The notes: generated from the sequence alone by a model not told the origin. A stretch of DNA of 64,000 nucleotides from ZAX-1 sp046533095 (GCA_046533095.1 JAJQRA010000038.1:62001-126000); one strand, 5' to 3'; counted from the first letter of the stretch, positions 1 to 8,139 are shown. Translations and numbers: made by a program.

Positions 1-90
1 TATTAAAAGAGGCAAAGAGGCAAACACAGCCATAAGCATACCAATAAAATGTGTAATAGAACTTCCGGGATCTTTTAATTTAATTTTCAT
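1..90 (-). CDS. Hemolysin III / PAQR family membrane protein (5' end only)
   Basis: The minus strand from base 90 to the window edge is open for 30 codons. The translated start (MKIKLKDPGSSITHFIGM and onward into a hydrophobic stretch) matches the conserved N-terminus of the bacterial hemolysin III (YqfA/TrhA-like) family, whose DPGS-ITH-IG motif precedes the first membrane helix. A ribosome binding site, AAGGAAG on the minus strand at about 98-104, sits the right distance upstream. Family members are seven-helix integral membrane proteins of the PAQR superfamily; their role in Firmicutes is not firmly settled. Only the first 30 residues are present, so catalytic residues cannot be checked. 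It is divergent from the helicase gene to its right. Confidence 0.75.
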   Translation of the reverse strand, partial: MKIKLKDPGSSITHFIGMLMAVFASLPLLI

Positions 91-306
91 CGTATAAATC
101 TTCCTTTCAGTGTGCGAAGGTATACAAATAATATATGTTAAATTTAAAACAATAACAATACATAGTTTTTAATACTATGTATAAACTATATAAATACTAC
201 TACACAAGGTAATTCGTGTCAATACATTTTTTGCAATACTTGGCGTTATTTTTTCGTAATATTTAAGTAGTATCTCTATCATTTTAAATATTATCATAAT
301 ATTAGC

Positions 307-419
307 GTGAAAATACGAAATTAACATTTTGTTTCAATACTGTTCCTATATTTTCTTCTGTTTTTACAATATTTTTGTGAAAATATAAAATTGACATTTT
401 ATCAAAAATTTGTTATGAT
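307..419 (+). promoter_or_regulatory. Duplicated sigma-A-type promoter for the DEAD-box helicase gene
   Basis: A near-consensus promoter lies at 391-419: TTGACA at 391-396, a 17-base spacer, and TATGAT at 414-419, placing the start near 426. The block 377-403 is a second copy of 307-333 (period 70). In the upstream copy the -35 is TTAACA and the -10 position reads TCCTAT, so that copy is probably weak or dead. The predicted transcript has a 5' leader of about 260 bases before the helicase start codon. Confidence 0.7.
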
Positions 420-467
420 AGGAAACAGATATTTATGAAGGCGTATTGTGGTCTATCAGCCCGAAAG

Positions 468-494
468 AGCTTGCATCATGTAAGCGCTTTTTTT
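468..494 (+). terminator. Hairpin plus U-run inside the helicase leader (possible attenuator)
   Basis: GCTTGCA pairs with TGTAAGC across a three-base loop (one G-T pair) and is followed by GCTTTTTTT. It lies about 45 bases after the predicted transcription start and about 195 bases before the helicase start codon, so it could end transcription early in the leader. The downstream 540-640 region is GC-richer than its surroundings and may fold as well. Confidence 0.45.
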
Positions 495-687
495 ATGAAC
501 TTTTTATGAATTAAGGTTCGTATGAAACCCTACGGGGGAGCCACACTCGCTGGTGAGCCATTCCTCACAGAAGAATATCGTCACAAAGCGACCAAGCTCG
601 GCGCAAAAGATTCTTTCTATATTTGATCTATTAGGGATTTAGAAATTTTTGCTCTGCAGGCAACAAGAAAGGAAACACATAAATAAT

Positions 688-2292
688 ATGGAAGCAGTAA
701 ATTTTGATCAACTTGATCTACTACCTCAAATTTTAAGAGGTGTAAAAGAAATGGGCTTTGAAGAGGCTACCCCAATCCAAAGCCAGGCAATACCAATCGT
801 AATGGAAGGTAGCGATGTCATCGGACAGGCACAGACTGGAACCGGGAAAACAGCGGCATTTGGAATCCCTTTGTTACAAAAGGTAGACCCACAAGGGAAA
901 AAGACACAGGGAATCGTATTATGCCCAACAAGGGAACTTGCGATTCAAGTAGCAGATGAAATTAGAAATTTAGGAAGATATATGCACGGCATAAAAGTTT
1001 TGCCCATATATGGTGGACAGGATATTGTAAAACAGATGAGATCCTTAAAAGTAGGGGCGCAGATTATCGTTGGCACACCAGGACGTGTTATGGACCATTT
1101 AAGAAGAAAAACCATACGTTGTGACTTTGTGGAAATGATTGTATTAGATGAAGCAGATGAAATGTTGAATATGGGTTTTCGTGAAGATATTGAAACAGTA
1201 CTTGAATATATTCCGGAAGAAAGGCAGACCATACTATTTTCAGCAACGATGTCAAAAGCTATTTTAGAAATAACGAAGCAATATCAAAGAAATGCTAAAA
1301 CGATTAAAGTAGTAAAAAAAGAACTGACGGTTCCAAATATAGAACAATTTTATTACGATGTAAAGCGGAAGGACAAGATAGAAGTATTAAGCCGCCTACT
1401 TGATTTCCATGCTCCAAAGCTCTCCCTTATCTTTTGCAATACAAAACGTATGGTAGATGAGCTGGTGAGTGACCTGCAAGGAAGAGGATATTTTGCAGAG
1501 GGGCTTCATGGAGATATGAAACAGCAGCAGCGTGACCGCGTTATGAACAGCTTTCGAAATGGGAAGACAGAAATCCTTGTTGCTACCGATGTTGCAGCCC
1601 GAGGAATTGATGTAGATGATATCGAAGCCGTCTTTAACTATGATTTGCCGCAGGACGATGAATATTATGTGCATCGTATCGGCAGGACAGGACGTGCCGG
1701 CAAATCGGGTACGGCATTTACATTTGTAAAAGGCAAAGAAATATATAAACTAAAAGATATACAAAGGTATTGCAAAACAAAGATTTTAGCTCAGCCAATT
1801 CCGACGAGTGATGATGTAGCCCACATTAAAATAGAAAAAATCATGGAGCAGATAGGAAGACTTGTAGAGGAAGAAAATCTGACTTCATGCGTCAATATGA
1901 TTGAAAGCCAGGTCAATGAATCGGATTACACCGCAATGGATATTGCAGCGGCCTTTTTATTCCAGGCATTAGGAAAAGGCGACTCATTACAAGAAGCGGC
2001 AGCCACTCCTAATTTTGGCAATTATGACTTTGGCGATACCGGAGCCGAAGAGGGCATGGTACGTCTGTTTATCAATGTAGGAAAAAAGCAGAATGTAAAG
2101 CCGGGAGATGTTCTAGGGGCAATAGCCGGGGAGAGTGGCATACCGGGTAAATTGGTAGGTTCCATAGATATGTATGATAAATACACCTTTGTTGAAGTGC
2201 CAAGAGAGTATGGAAAAGCAGTATTGCAGGCGATGAATAATTCTAAAATCAAAGGAAAAAGCATTAATGTAGAGCCGGCAAACCAGAAGTAA
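688..2292 (+). CDS. deaD: DEAD-box ATP-dependent RNA helicase with C-terminal DbpA RNA-binding domain
   Basis: An RNA helicase that unwinds short RNA duplexes using ATP; relatives act in ribosome assembly and cold adaptation. The 534-residue product has a Q-motif region (GFEEATPIQ), Walker A AQTGTGKT at about 48-55, the DEAD box in VLDEADEM, the SAT motif, and ARGID and HRIGRTGR motifs in the second RecA lobe. The last 75 or so residues match the DbpA-type RNA-binding domain (VRLFINVGKKQNVKPGD), which in YxiN/DbpA relatives binds 23S rRNA. I place the start at ATG 688, after AAGAAAGGAAA, rather than at a TTG at 649 whose extension does not fit the family. The long leader with a promoter at 391-419 and a hairpin at 468-494 resembles leaders of cold-regulated helicase genes, which is inference. 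Confidence 0.93.
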   Translation: MEAVNFDQLDLLPQILRGVKEMGFEEATPIQSQAIPIVMEGSDVIGQAQTGTGKTAAFGIPLLQKVDPQGKKTQGIVLCPTRELAIQVADEIRNLGRYMHGIKVLPIYGGQDIVKQMRSLKVGAQIIVGTPGRVMDHLRRKTIRCDFVEMIVLDEADEMLNMGFREDIETVLEYIPEERQTILFSATMSKAILEITKQYQRNAKTIKVVKKELTVPNIEQFYYDVKRKDKIEVLSRLLDFHAPKLSLIFCNTKRMVDELVSDLQGRGYFAEGLHGDMKQQQRDRVMNSFRNGKTEILVATDVAARGIDVDDIEAVFNYDLPQDDEYYVHRIGRTGRAGKSGTAFTFVKGKEIYKLKDIQRYCKTKILAQPIPTSDDVAHIKIEKIMEQIGRLVEEENLTSCVNMIESQVNESDYTAMDIAAAFLFQALGKGDSLQEAAATPNFGNYDFGDTGAEEGMVRLFINVGKKQNVKPGDVLGAIAGESGIPGKLVGSIDMYDKYTFVEVPREYGKAVLQAMNNSKIKGKSINVEPANQK

Positions 2293-2376
2293 GAACATAT
2301 TTAGAATAATACAAATACAACTGGTATTCTAGGATGTGGATTTCGTCTGGAACATAAATTTTTTGAAATCTATTTT

Positions 2377-2430
2377 TAATAGCCAAAACAAGACCACCAT
2401 ATTTTTTCGGCGGTCTTGTTTTGGCTATTA
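2377..2430 (+). terminator. Bidirectional terminator after the helicase gene
   Basis: A perfect 19-base-pair stem, TAATAGCCAAAACAAGACC at 2377-2395 against its reverse complement at 2412-2430, encloses a 16-base loop. T-runs lie on both sides (2373-2377 region and 2434-2438), so it can act for both strands. Confidence 0.75.
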
Positions 2431-2556
2431 AAGTTTTTCGATTTTATCAGCAGTTAAGCTTGTATATTTTGAAATTTTTCAAGTTCATTTGCCATAGAAA
2501 GCGCCTTTCTCACGGCTGTGATTTCGCGGATAACCGCTTCGTAAAACGCATTTCAT

Positions 2557-2670
2557 ATGTGCTGCGGATGTCAATTTAGCGAAAATAATATGAATGACTT
2601 TACGAAAAAATACGAAGCGATAGATAAAGATGAGAATGGCAATATTGAATATTGGATTCCTATTCTGTAA
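2557..2670 (+). pseudogene. Possible 3' remnant of an effector-binding (GyrI-like) domain gene
   Basis: A 37-codon frame with no ribosome binding site encodes a cysteine-rich start (MCCGCQFSEN) and ends in GNIEYWIPIL. The ending resembles the C-terminal strand of GyrI-like small-molecule-binding domains, which often finish in E-x-W-x-P-I. An in-frame stop lies just upstream at 2542, and other frames of 2480-2580 do not join to it cleanly. I read it as a decayed gene end left between two terminators; a short unrelated frame is the alternative. The rest of 2431-2700 shows nothing else I recognise. Confidence 0.25.
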
Positions 2671-2696
2671 AGTGGGAAAATGATTAATGGTCCTAA

Positions 2697-2736
2697 CAGC
2701 AAAACAGGAGATGGACTCTAAGTTGTCCATCTCCTG
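2697..2736 (-). terminator. Terminator of the rubrerythrin transcript
   Basis: On the minus strand a 12-base-pair perfect stem (CAGGAGATGGAC at 2705-2716 with GTCCATCTCCTG at 2725-2736) is followed by GTTTTGCTG. It starts 27 bases beyond the rubrerythrin stop codon. Confidence 0.6.
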
Positions 2737-2762
2737 CAAATAACATAAATACATCTTTGATT

Positions 2763-3305
2763 TTAAGCGAAGTATCTCTTCAACAATCCTGCAAATGCCT
2801 TGCCATGTCTTGCTTCGTCTTTCGCCATCTCATGAACGGTGTCATGGATTGCATCTAAGTTTGCGGCCTTTGCACGTTTTGCAAGGTCAAACTTGCCAGC
2901 AGTAGCACCATTTTCTGCGGCAACTCTTAGTTCAAGGTTCTTCTTGGTGCTTGAAGTTAGAACTTCACCAAGTAATTCGGCAAATTTTGATGCGTGCTCT
3001 GCTTCTTCGAAAGCAGCTTTTTCCCAATATAAGCCTATTTCGGGATAACCCTCTCTATGTGCAACCCTTGACATTGCAAGATACATGCCAACTTCCGAAC
3101 ATTCACCATTAAAGTTTGCTCTTAAATCTTCTAAAATATCTTCGCTTACGCCCTGTGCTACGCCTACAACATGTTCGGCGGCCCAAGCTAAATCATCTCC
3201 CTGCTCGGTAAATTTACTAGCTGGAGCTTTACAAACTGGACAGGCTTCAGGGGCGGAATCTCCTTCGTGAACATAACCACATATGGAACATACAAATTTT
3301 TTCAT
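2763..3305 (-). CDS. rbr: Reverse rubrerythrin (N-terminal rubredoxin plus diiron domain)
   Basis: A non-haem iron peroxidase that reduces hydrogen peroxide (and supports oxygen reduction) in the cytoplasm of anaerobes. The 180-residue protein has the domain order of reverse rubrerythrins: a rubredoxin-like centre at the N-terminus (C6-x2-C9 and C22-x2-C25) followed by a ferritin-like four-helix diiron domain with EEAEH and DEARH ligand motifs. Classical rubrerythrins carry the rubredoxin part at the C-terminus. Clostridial homologues are induced by oxygen and controlled by PerR. Here the adjacent upstream gene on the same strand is a PerR-type regulator, and a perfect 19-base palindrome lies between the promoter and this start codon. 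The ribosome binding site (AAGGAAG) is well placed. Confidence 0.93.
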   Translation of the reverse strand: MKKFVCSICGYVHEGDSAPEACPVCKAPASKFTEQGDDLAWAAEHVVGVAQGVSEDILEDLRANFNGECSEVGMYLAMSRVAHREGYPEIGLYWEKAAFEEAEHASKFAELLGEVLTSSTKKNLELRVAAENGATAGKFDLAKRAKAANLDAIHDTVHEMAKDEARHGKAFAGLLKRYFA

Positions 3306-3342
3306 TTTAAATACTTCCTTTCTTTTTTTGCTTATTGTTATA

Positions 3343-3361
3343 TTACTATTTAAAATAGTAA
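3343..3361. promoter_or_regulatory. Perfect 19-bp palindrome, candidate PerR operator of rbr
   Basis: TTACTATTTAAAATAGTAA reads as a perfect 9-1-9 inverted repeat, AT-rich like PerR boxes, though not identical to the TTATAATNATTATAA consensus. It lies roughly +8 to +26 relative to the predicted rbr start, where a bound repressor would block transcription. Confidence 0.55.
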
Positions 3362-3375
3362 TTATTACTGATTTT

Positions 3376-3404
3376 AGGATATCATCTTATCCTCCGAATG
3401 TCAA
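3376..3404 (-). promoter_or_regulatory. Sigma-A promoter of rbr
   Basis: On the minus strand TTGACA (3404-3399) and TATCCT (3381-3376) are separated by 17 bases. The predicted start near 3369 lies 64 bases before the rbr start codon, with the palindrome 3343-3361 just downstream. Confidence 0.65.
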
Positions 3405-3462
3405 TAGCTTTTTTAAATAAATTGGAACTTATTTTTTTAAAACAAGTTGGACGTTAAATTTT

Positions 3463-3855
3463 TCAAACTTTTTTAGATTTTGCGAAGCAAGTTGGACAAA
3501 TGCCATAAAATTGTGTAATATGACCTTCAACATGACCATCAAATGCATGGTTGGCAAGTAAATTAATATGATCAATACCTTCCATTTCCAAATCCATTAC
3601 ACACTCGCATTCAGTACAAAAAAAATGATAGTGGGGGATTATATTGCTGTCAAATCGATCTGCTCCGCCATTTGTTGGAACTTTAGCAATCTGTCCTAAT
3701 TGTGAGAGCAAGGAAAGGTTACGATAAACAGTACCAAGGCTGATATTGGGAAATTCTTCCCTTATAGCTAGGTATACGGTTTCGGCAGTCGGATGATCCT
3801 TACGCAAAGATAAGAAATTCTTGATACACTCTCGTTGGCGACTGAACTTTAACAT
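3463..3855 (-). CDS. perR: Fur-family peroxide-responsive repressor, PerR type
   Basis: A metal-dependent DNA-binding repressor of about the usual family length (130 residues). It has the N-terminal winged helix (SLGTVYRNL recognition region) and a dimerisation domain with RFDSN and HYHFFC. The D and the two H there match the regulatory metal ligands of PerR rather than plain Fur, and two CxxC pairs (CTEC, CPTC) match the structural zinc site. I start at ATG 3855, six bases after GGAGGG; the longer frame to 3942 has no ribosome binding site. It is transcribed toward rbr, 157 bases away, and the AT-rich 3880-3902 segment upstream is a weak candidate for autoregulation. Confidence 0.85.
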   Translation of the reverse strand: MLKFSRQRECIKNFLSLRKDHPTAETVYLAIREEFPNISLGTVYRNLSLLSQLGQIAKVPTNGGADRFDSNIIPHYHFFCTECECVMDLEMEGIDHINLLANHAFDGHVEGHITQFYGICPTCFAKSKKV

Positions 3856-4058
3856 CTGATATATCCCTCCAATATTAATATTAATAATTGTTATTATAAT
3901 TGTTTTTGAAAGGTTTGTCAATAGGTGATGAAAAATTTGCAATGCAATATAATTGATATACGGCGATATCCTAGATGATGCAAAATTGCAATGGATTTAC
4001 AGTTCTACTTTTAAAATATACCCATAGAATATAGTGAGAAATCATAGGAGCAAAAAAG

Positions 4059-5387
4059 ATGTCTGGTTTTCAACGTTTCATAACATATTTAAATTTATAT
4101 GAAGAGAACCAAAAAATCCGAAACACAGGTTTTGCAAAAATAGAAAAGAGAAATGATCAGTGTAAGGTAGAAATACATATGAGAGGTACCGGGTATACAG
4201 GAATAAGCTGTCCGGTCTATTTGTATACATTGCAGAGGGAAAAACCTTTCGGAATCCAAATAGGTGAAATACAAATGCAAAACAGTGTAGGGGATTTCCA
4301 TGCGAGCTTATCCAGTGCAAATTTGAATAACAGTGGCTACGATTTTGAAGAAATGAACGGAATCATCATTAAAGTGAATGATAAATTCATGTTTGCCAGT
4401 CAATGGGATGATAAGGAAATCATGTTAAACCAGTTTCGAATAGCAGAAAAAGGAGAAAGGATGAAAACAAAAGATAATATGGAAATACAGTTAAAAGCAG
4501 CGGAATATTCTGGTGGTCATGATAATTCATCAAGAATAGAAGTATTAAGAGAAACAGGGTATGAACAGAACTCAAAGAGCAATGAAGTAAAGCCGGAAGA
4601 CCTATTATCAACAGAAAAACAGAAGAATGAGGGTCAGCAATCAGATGCTCAAATAGAACAGCAGTTAACCATGCAAAAACAAGAACAAATAGATATGCAG
4701 GAAAAAAAACTGCAGCCAGCGGTACAAAAGCAGTCAACGATGCAAGAACGAAGGCAACCAGCCATGCAAAAGCAAGAACAGCCGACCATACAAAAAGAAC
4801 TACAGCCAACGATGCAAAAGCAAGAACAGCCGACCATACAAAAAGAACTACAGTCAACGATGCAAAAAAAACTACAACAGACAACAGAGCAGGTAGCAAG
4901 AATGCAGGATACGAAAGTGAAGCAGATGCCACAGAGAAATACATACAGTAGAAATAATATCAAAGGCATGGAGGCGGCAAGGCAACCATTCCCAGAAGAA
5001 CTATCCCCAGAAGAGCTATTTCCGGAATGGGCACAAAAATGGCAGTTTATTTTGGAAAACTATCCGGTTATGACACCTTTTGAAGATGAAGAGACAATTC
5101 TTTGCGTAAGAATGGAACTAAAAGACATCCGTATGCTGCCAAAGCGCTATTGGTATCTGGGAAACAACAGCTTTCTACTACATGGGTTCTTCAACTATCG
5201 CTATCTGCTGCTGGGAGCAATGAAAGAAGGTGGAGAAAAGAAATGGTTTATAGGGATACCAGGCGTTTACCAAAGCCAAGAAAAAGTAATGGCTACTTTA
5301 TTTGGATTTCCGGAATTTAAGTGTGAAAAAAAGTCTGATCATAAAACAGACCACTTCGGATACTGGTATAGAATTATTGATGAATAA
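4059..5387 (+). CDS. Uncharacterised protein with glutamine-rich repeats, Lachnospiraceae DUF6128-like
   Basis: A 442-residue protein with no signal peptide or membrane helix. Residues 1-130 (FQRFITYLNLYEENQKIRN) and the last 110 or so (WYLGNNSFLLHGFFNYRYLL, then GIPGVYQSQEK) are well-structured and, from memory, resemble a Lachnospiraceae family annotated as DUF6128; I could not confirm this. Between them lies a low-complexity linker rich in Q, K, E and M. It contains two nearly identical 16-residue units (MQKQEQPTIQKELQPT) from 48-bp repeats at 4764-4811 and 4812-4859, plus degenerate copies on both sides. A long frame on the opposite strand here is a shadow of the repeats. AGGAGC lies seven bases before the ATG. 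No function is known. Confidence 0.75.
   Translation: MSGFQRFITYLNLYEENQKIRNTGFAKIEKRNDQCKVEIHMRGTGYTGISCPVYLYTLQREKPFGIQIGEIQMQNSVGDFHASLSSANLNNSGYDFEEMNGIIIKVNDKFMFASQWDDKEIMLNQFRIAEKGERMKTKDNMEIQLKAAEYSGGHDNSSRIEVLRETGYEQNSKSNEVKPEDLLSTEKQKNEGQQSDAQIEQQLTMQKQEQIDMQEKKLQPAVQKQSTMQERRQPAMQKQEQPTIQKELQPTMQKQEQPTIQKELQSTMQKKLQQTTEQVARMQDTKVKQMPQRNTYSRNNIKGMEAARQPFPEELSPEELFPEWAQKWQFILENYPVMTPFEDEETILCVRMELKDIRMLPKRYWYLGNNSFLLHGFFNYRYLLLGAMKEGGEKKWFIGIPGVYQSQEKVMATLFGFPEFKCEKKSDHKTDHFGYWYRIIDE
4764..4859 (+). repeat. Two tandem 48-bp units inside the glutamine-rich protein
   Basis: Units 4764-4811 and 4812-4859 differ at a single base (CAGCCAACG against CAGTCAACG at the unit end). The reading frame is kept (16 codons). 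Such near-identity implies recent slippage or recombination. Confidence 0.9.
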
Positions 5388-5507
5388 AACAAGATCCACA
5401 CTGCGATGGAATCCTTTATTGTTGGCAGGTAAATTAGCATTGACACCGCTTTGAAGCATTCAGAATACAAAGATAAGGCAGTAGCGATACTGCGATTAAA
5501 TCACACG

Positions 5508-6053
5508 CTATTGGTGAATAAGGCTGTACCGATAATGGTCGGTCCATTCACCTTGAATCAGAATGTTTTGTCGGCATAGCCCTTCATTCACAAAATTTAA
5601 TTTTTCCAACAGGTGTAGGGATGAGCTATTGGTTGGCATGGCAAAGGCCTCGATTCGATGAAGTGCAAGCTCATCAAACATAATAGAAATACCCTTTGCG
5701 ATGCTTTCCTTTGCAAATCCCCTATGCCAACAATTATGGTCAAATTTGTAGCCAAGTTGACAGCTTTGATATACGGATTGCACTATATCATGGAAAGAAA
5801 CTGTTCCAATGATATGTGTTGGCCGTATTTTTTCAAACACCCAGAACCGTACAGCCGACAAATCCAAAGTAAGCGAAAATTCACAGGTTAACAAAGTTCG
5901 ATGGTAACTACTTGTGTAAAAATTTTTGGTTCGGCTCGGCTCACAGGCCTCAAATATTTCTTTGTTGTTCAAATAAAACTGTAGGACTTTATCAGCAGAA
6001 TCTCCATGTAAAATTCTTAGTAGCAACCGATCTGTTTCATAGGACATATTCAT
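5508..6053 (-). CDS. GNAT-family N-acetyltransferase, RimJ/RimL type
   Basis: An acetyl-CoA-dependent acetyltransferase. The protein opens with ETDRLLLR, the usual first strand of RimJ/RimL-type GNATs, has the beta-bulge region GTVSFHD, and shows the acetyl-CoA loop in CWHRGFAKESI. The C-terminal part (NSSSLHLLEKLNFVNEG) is typical of the alanine/serine/threonine acetyltransferase subgroup. Substrate cannot be told from sequence. The start is uncertain: ATG 6074 has no ribosome binding site, while the GGAGG at 6068-6072 would serve ATG 6053, which I prefer. It lies 48 bases after the nrdG2-like gene on the same strand and may share its transcript. Confidence 0.8.
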   Translation of the reverse strand: MNMSYETDRLLLRILHGDSADKVLQFYLNNKEIFEACEPSRTKNFYTSSYHRTLLTCEFSLTLDLSAVRFWVFEKIRPTHIIGTVSFHDIVQSVYQSCQLGYKFDHNCWHRGFAKESIAKGISIMFDELALHRIEAFAMPTNSSSLHLLEKLNFVNEGLCRQNILIQGEWTDHYRYSLIHQ

Positions 6054-6121
6054 AGCAATACAAGATTCCTCCATTTTTAAATTTTCAAATCACAACGATA
6101 TTCCAAAACCGTAACGATATA

Positions 6122-6820
6122 TCAATTCCCTAATCCTCGAATTTCTACAATAGGGATCGTTTTTTGTAATAAGGACTGAAAACTTTCCAGTTCTTCTTTT
6201 GTATGAGGGGAAAATCCGGGAGAAATAACCTGTTCAGAATCCCGATATTGTTGTAAAAAATAGATAGGTGCGCCACGAATCCATTGTCCGATTTGCTTAA
6301 AATCCTCTAAGGTGTGTAACTGCTTTACCGCTGTAGTACGAAACTCAAATGGAATATCCTGTTCCATCAAGCAATCAATAGAAGACTGGATTCTGCTCAT
6401 GTCAATGGAAGGGAACCCTGTAATTTTTTCATAGGTGGATGGCGAACCTTTGATGTCCATTGCGACATAATCCAATAGTTTTTTCTGACAAAGCATTTTA
6501 AGTACATCCGGACGATAGCCATTTGTATCAAGCTTTATTTTAAGTCCAAGAGAACGTATCTTGACGATAAATGGCAATAAATCGGAGGAAATGGTTGGCT
6601 CCCCACCACTTATGCATACACCATCTAATACATGGCAACGCTTTTTTAAGTGTGCGAGTACTTCTTCTGGCTTGTAGGACGCAGATTCTAGTGGTGGCAG
6701 TACGAACTCCTTATTATGGCAAAAGGGGCAACAAAAATTACAGCCTCCCAAAAAAACGGTGGCAGCCAAATGCCCAGGGTAGTCAAGTAAGGTAGTTTTT
6801 TGGAATCCTTGTATTTGCAT
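6122..6820 (-). CDS. Radical SAM activating protein of anaerobic ribonucleotide reductase (NrdG2 type)
   Basis: A radical SAM enzyme expected to install the glycyl radical on the anaerobic class III ribonucleotide reductase. The 232-residue protein carries CNFCCPFC, that is CxxxCxxC for the 4Fe-4S cluster, the GGEP motif (ISGGEPT), and a TNGY strand. The opening (GFQKTTLLDYPG) is diagnostic of the NrdG2 subfamily found in Clostridia. ATG 6820 follows AGGAG by five bases; the longer frame to 6862 is not needed. No nrdD is present in this window, so the partner lies elsewhere. A 28-base short form of the dispersed repeat family (6852-6879) lies just upstream. Confidence 0.87.
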   Translation of the reverse strand: MQIQGFQKTTLLDYPGHLAATVFLGGCNFCCPFCHNKEFVLPPLESASYKPEEVLAHLKKRCHVLDGVCISGGEPTISSDLLPFIVKIRSLGLKIKLDTNGYRPDVLKMLCQKKLLDYVAMDIKGSPSTYEKITGFPSIDMSRIQSSIDCLMEQDIPFEFRTTAVKQLHTLEDFKQIGQWIRGAPIYFLQQYRDSEQVISPGFSPHTKEELESFQSLLQKTIPIVEIRGLGN

Positions 6821-7237
6821 AGGCACTCCTGTTATCATTATATTTAAAAATTTGCGTTGCAACTTCTAAGAAGCGATAGGATAAGTAAATCCAATCTATT
6901 CATATGGTCAAAAATATGTTAAGCTAGCAATAGAAATTGATGATGCAACCATTTAGTACCCCCATATAATGTGAGGTGCTTTGCCCAGCAAAAGCCAGAG
7001 GCATTGAACACTTGGCGTAGCCTATCGATACTTAGTGGATTGGTTTAGTGGTTGCACCAAGATGCGCTCTTTACATCTTGTGTACATAAACGTAACTTGG
7101 AAGGAATATGATTGAATTGTTATTCTATTATAAACCAAATGAATGTAAAATACCACTGCTAAGGCAAATAGAAATCAAGATGGGGTAATGGTGCAAGAGA
7201 AACATTTTTATAAAGCAAATTTAGGACGAGGCAAATA
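6821..7237. other. Divergent intergenic region upstream of tadA and nrdG2
   Basis: Beyond the repeat fragment at 6852-6879 I find no gene. The stretch 6950-7075 has a GCAACCA/TGGTTGC pair about 90 bases apart and an inner GCCA/TGGC pair, so it could fold, but I cannot match it to a known RNA. A weak AGGACGAGG lies before the tadA start. Confidence 0.4.
6852..6879 (-). repeat. Short form of the dispersed TATAGCTTATCAGAA repeat
   Basis: On the minus strand CTATCGCTTCTTAGAAG followed by TTGCAACGCAA aligns with the first 28 bases of the full repeats. It stops after GCAACGCAA, exactly where the copy at 36183-36210 stops, and lies 32 bases before the nrdG2-like start codon. Confidence 0.6.
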
Positions 7238-7705
7238 ATGGGACAACAGACAATGGAAACCTACATGAAAGTGGCGATAAAAGAAGCGAAGAAAGCTTAT
7301 AAATTAAATGAAGTACCCATAGGCTGTGTGATTGTATATAACGCCACCATTATTGCAAGGGGATACAATCGGCGCAATACAGACAAAAATACACTTGCAC
7401 ACGCAGAACTATCTGCTATAAAAAAAGCCAGTAAAAAACTGGGTGACTGGCGATTGGAGGGCTGTACAATGTATGTAACGCTAGAACCCTGTCAAATGTG
7501 TGCCGGAGCCATTGTTCAAGCAAGGATCAGCCGTGTCATAATAGGCAGTATGAACCCAAAAGCGGGATGCGCAGGATCGATATTAAACATATTGCAGATG
7601 AAGGAATTTAATCACCAAGTAGAGATAACTACAGGGGTACTAGAAGAAACGTGTTCCGCCTTGTTAAGTAGTTTTTTTAAAGAACTGCGTAAGGGAAAAA
7701 GGTAA
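7238..7705 (+). CDS. tadA: tRNA-specific adenosine-34 deaminase
   Basis: Converts adenosine to inosine at the wobble position of tRNA-Arg(ACG), an essential step in decoding. The 155-residue length is typical. The zinc deaminase signature is complete: H55-A-E57 with the catalytic glutamate, and PC85-x2-C88. The following SRP RNA is the neighbour seen in Bacillus and many Firmicutes. The ribosome binding site is weak (GACGAGG) and an in-frame ATG at 7253 is an alternative start. Confidence 0.95.
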   Translation: MGQQTMETYMKVAIKEAKKAYKLNEVPIGCVIVYNATIIARGYNRRNTDKNTLAHAELSAIKKASKKLGDWRLEGCTMYVTLEPCQMCAGAIVQARISRVIIGSMNPKAGCAGSILNILQMKEFNHQVEITTGVLEETCSALLSSFFKELRKGKR

Positions 7706-7792
7706 AGAGGAAAAGAGGAGTTGCCAGAAATTGGTCTATTTGTGATAAATGGGATTTATATGTCAGCATGATAGATTATATTGATATGCCAA

Positions 7793-7821
7793 TTGACTTT
7801 TTAATGAAAACAAGGTATACT
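7793..7821 (+). promoter_or_regulatory. Strong sigma-A promoter of the SRP RNA
   Basis: TTGACT at 7793-7798 and TATACT at 7816-7821 are separated by exactly 17 bases. The predicted start is at about 7827, matching the first paired base of the RNA. Confidence 0.85.
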
Positions 7822-7825
7822 AAAA

Positions 7826-8092
7826 CTCCGAGCAGCTGGGGAGTCAGCGGTGCCCTGTACCAACAATCCGCTATAGTTGGAGTGATGTTCTGCCCCGGAT
7901 TTTTTGACTGTGGGGCTGCCTTTTATAAGTGGCGATGAAGTTTGGGTCTTGCGCAACGGAAATTTGTAAACCGTGTCAGATTGGGAACAAAGCAGCACTA
8001 AGCAAAACCTTTCGTGTGCCGTGAGGGTGCCTGAATCGAGTTAACTGTAGAAGTAACGTCCATGGTCATGATTCAAAGCAGAACGCTCGGAT
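7826..8092 (+). ncRNA. ffs: Signal recognition particle RNA, large Bacillus type with Alu domain
   Basis: The RNA scaffold of the signal recognition particle. The 5' part contains GGTGCCCTGTACC and AATCCGCTATAG, hallmark sequences of the Alu-like domain of Bacillus-type SRP RNAs. The distal helix 8 motif is visible as GTCAGATTGGGAAC then AAGCAGCACTAAG. The ends pair (CCGAGC near 7828 with GCTCGG near 8085), giving a molecule of about 267 bases. A perfect promoter precedes it, and tadA lies just upstream, the conserved Firmicute arrangement. In many relatives dnaX follows; here a PsiE-like membrane protein gene does. Confidence 0.93.
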
Positions 8093-8139
8093 TTTAATCG
8101 TTTGATTTTACTATTAGGAGATTTTAAGGAGGCACAATT

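Noticed and set aside
2485..2754. 89-residue minus-strand frame
   Set aside because: It runs through two terminator hairpins and shows no family resemblance; the region is better read as gene debris.
4764..4859. CRISPR-like spaced repeats
   Set aside because: Units are directly adjacent and in frame within a coding sequence, with no spacers.
4420..4944. 174-residue frame on the minus strand
   Set aside because: It mirrors the low-complexity glutamine-rich repeats of the plus-strand gene and has no ribosome binding site or sensible composition.
6950..7075. Possible tRNA or riboswitch upstream of tadA
   Set aside because: No TTCGA loop, acceptor pairing or conserved riboswitch core could be found; only weak pairings.
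7801..7998. 65-residue minus-strand frame
   Set aside because: It lies inside the SRP RNA gene.
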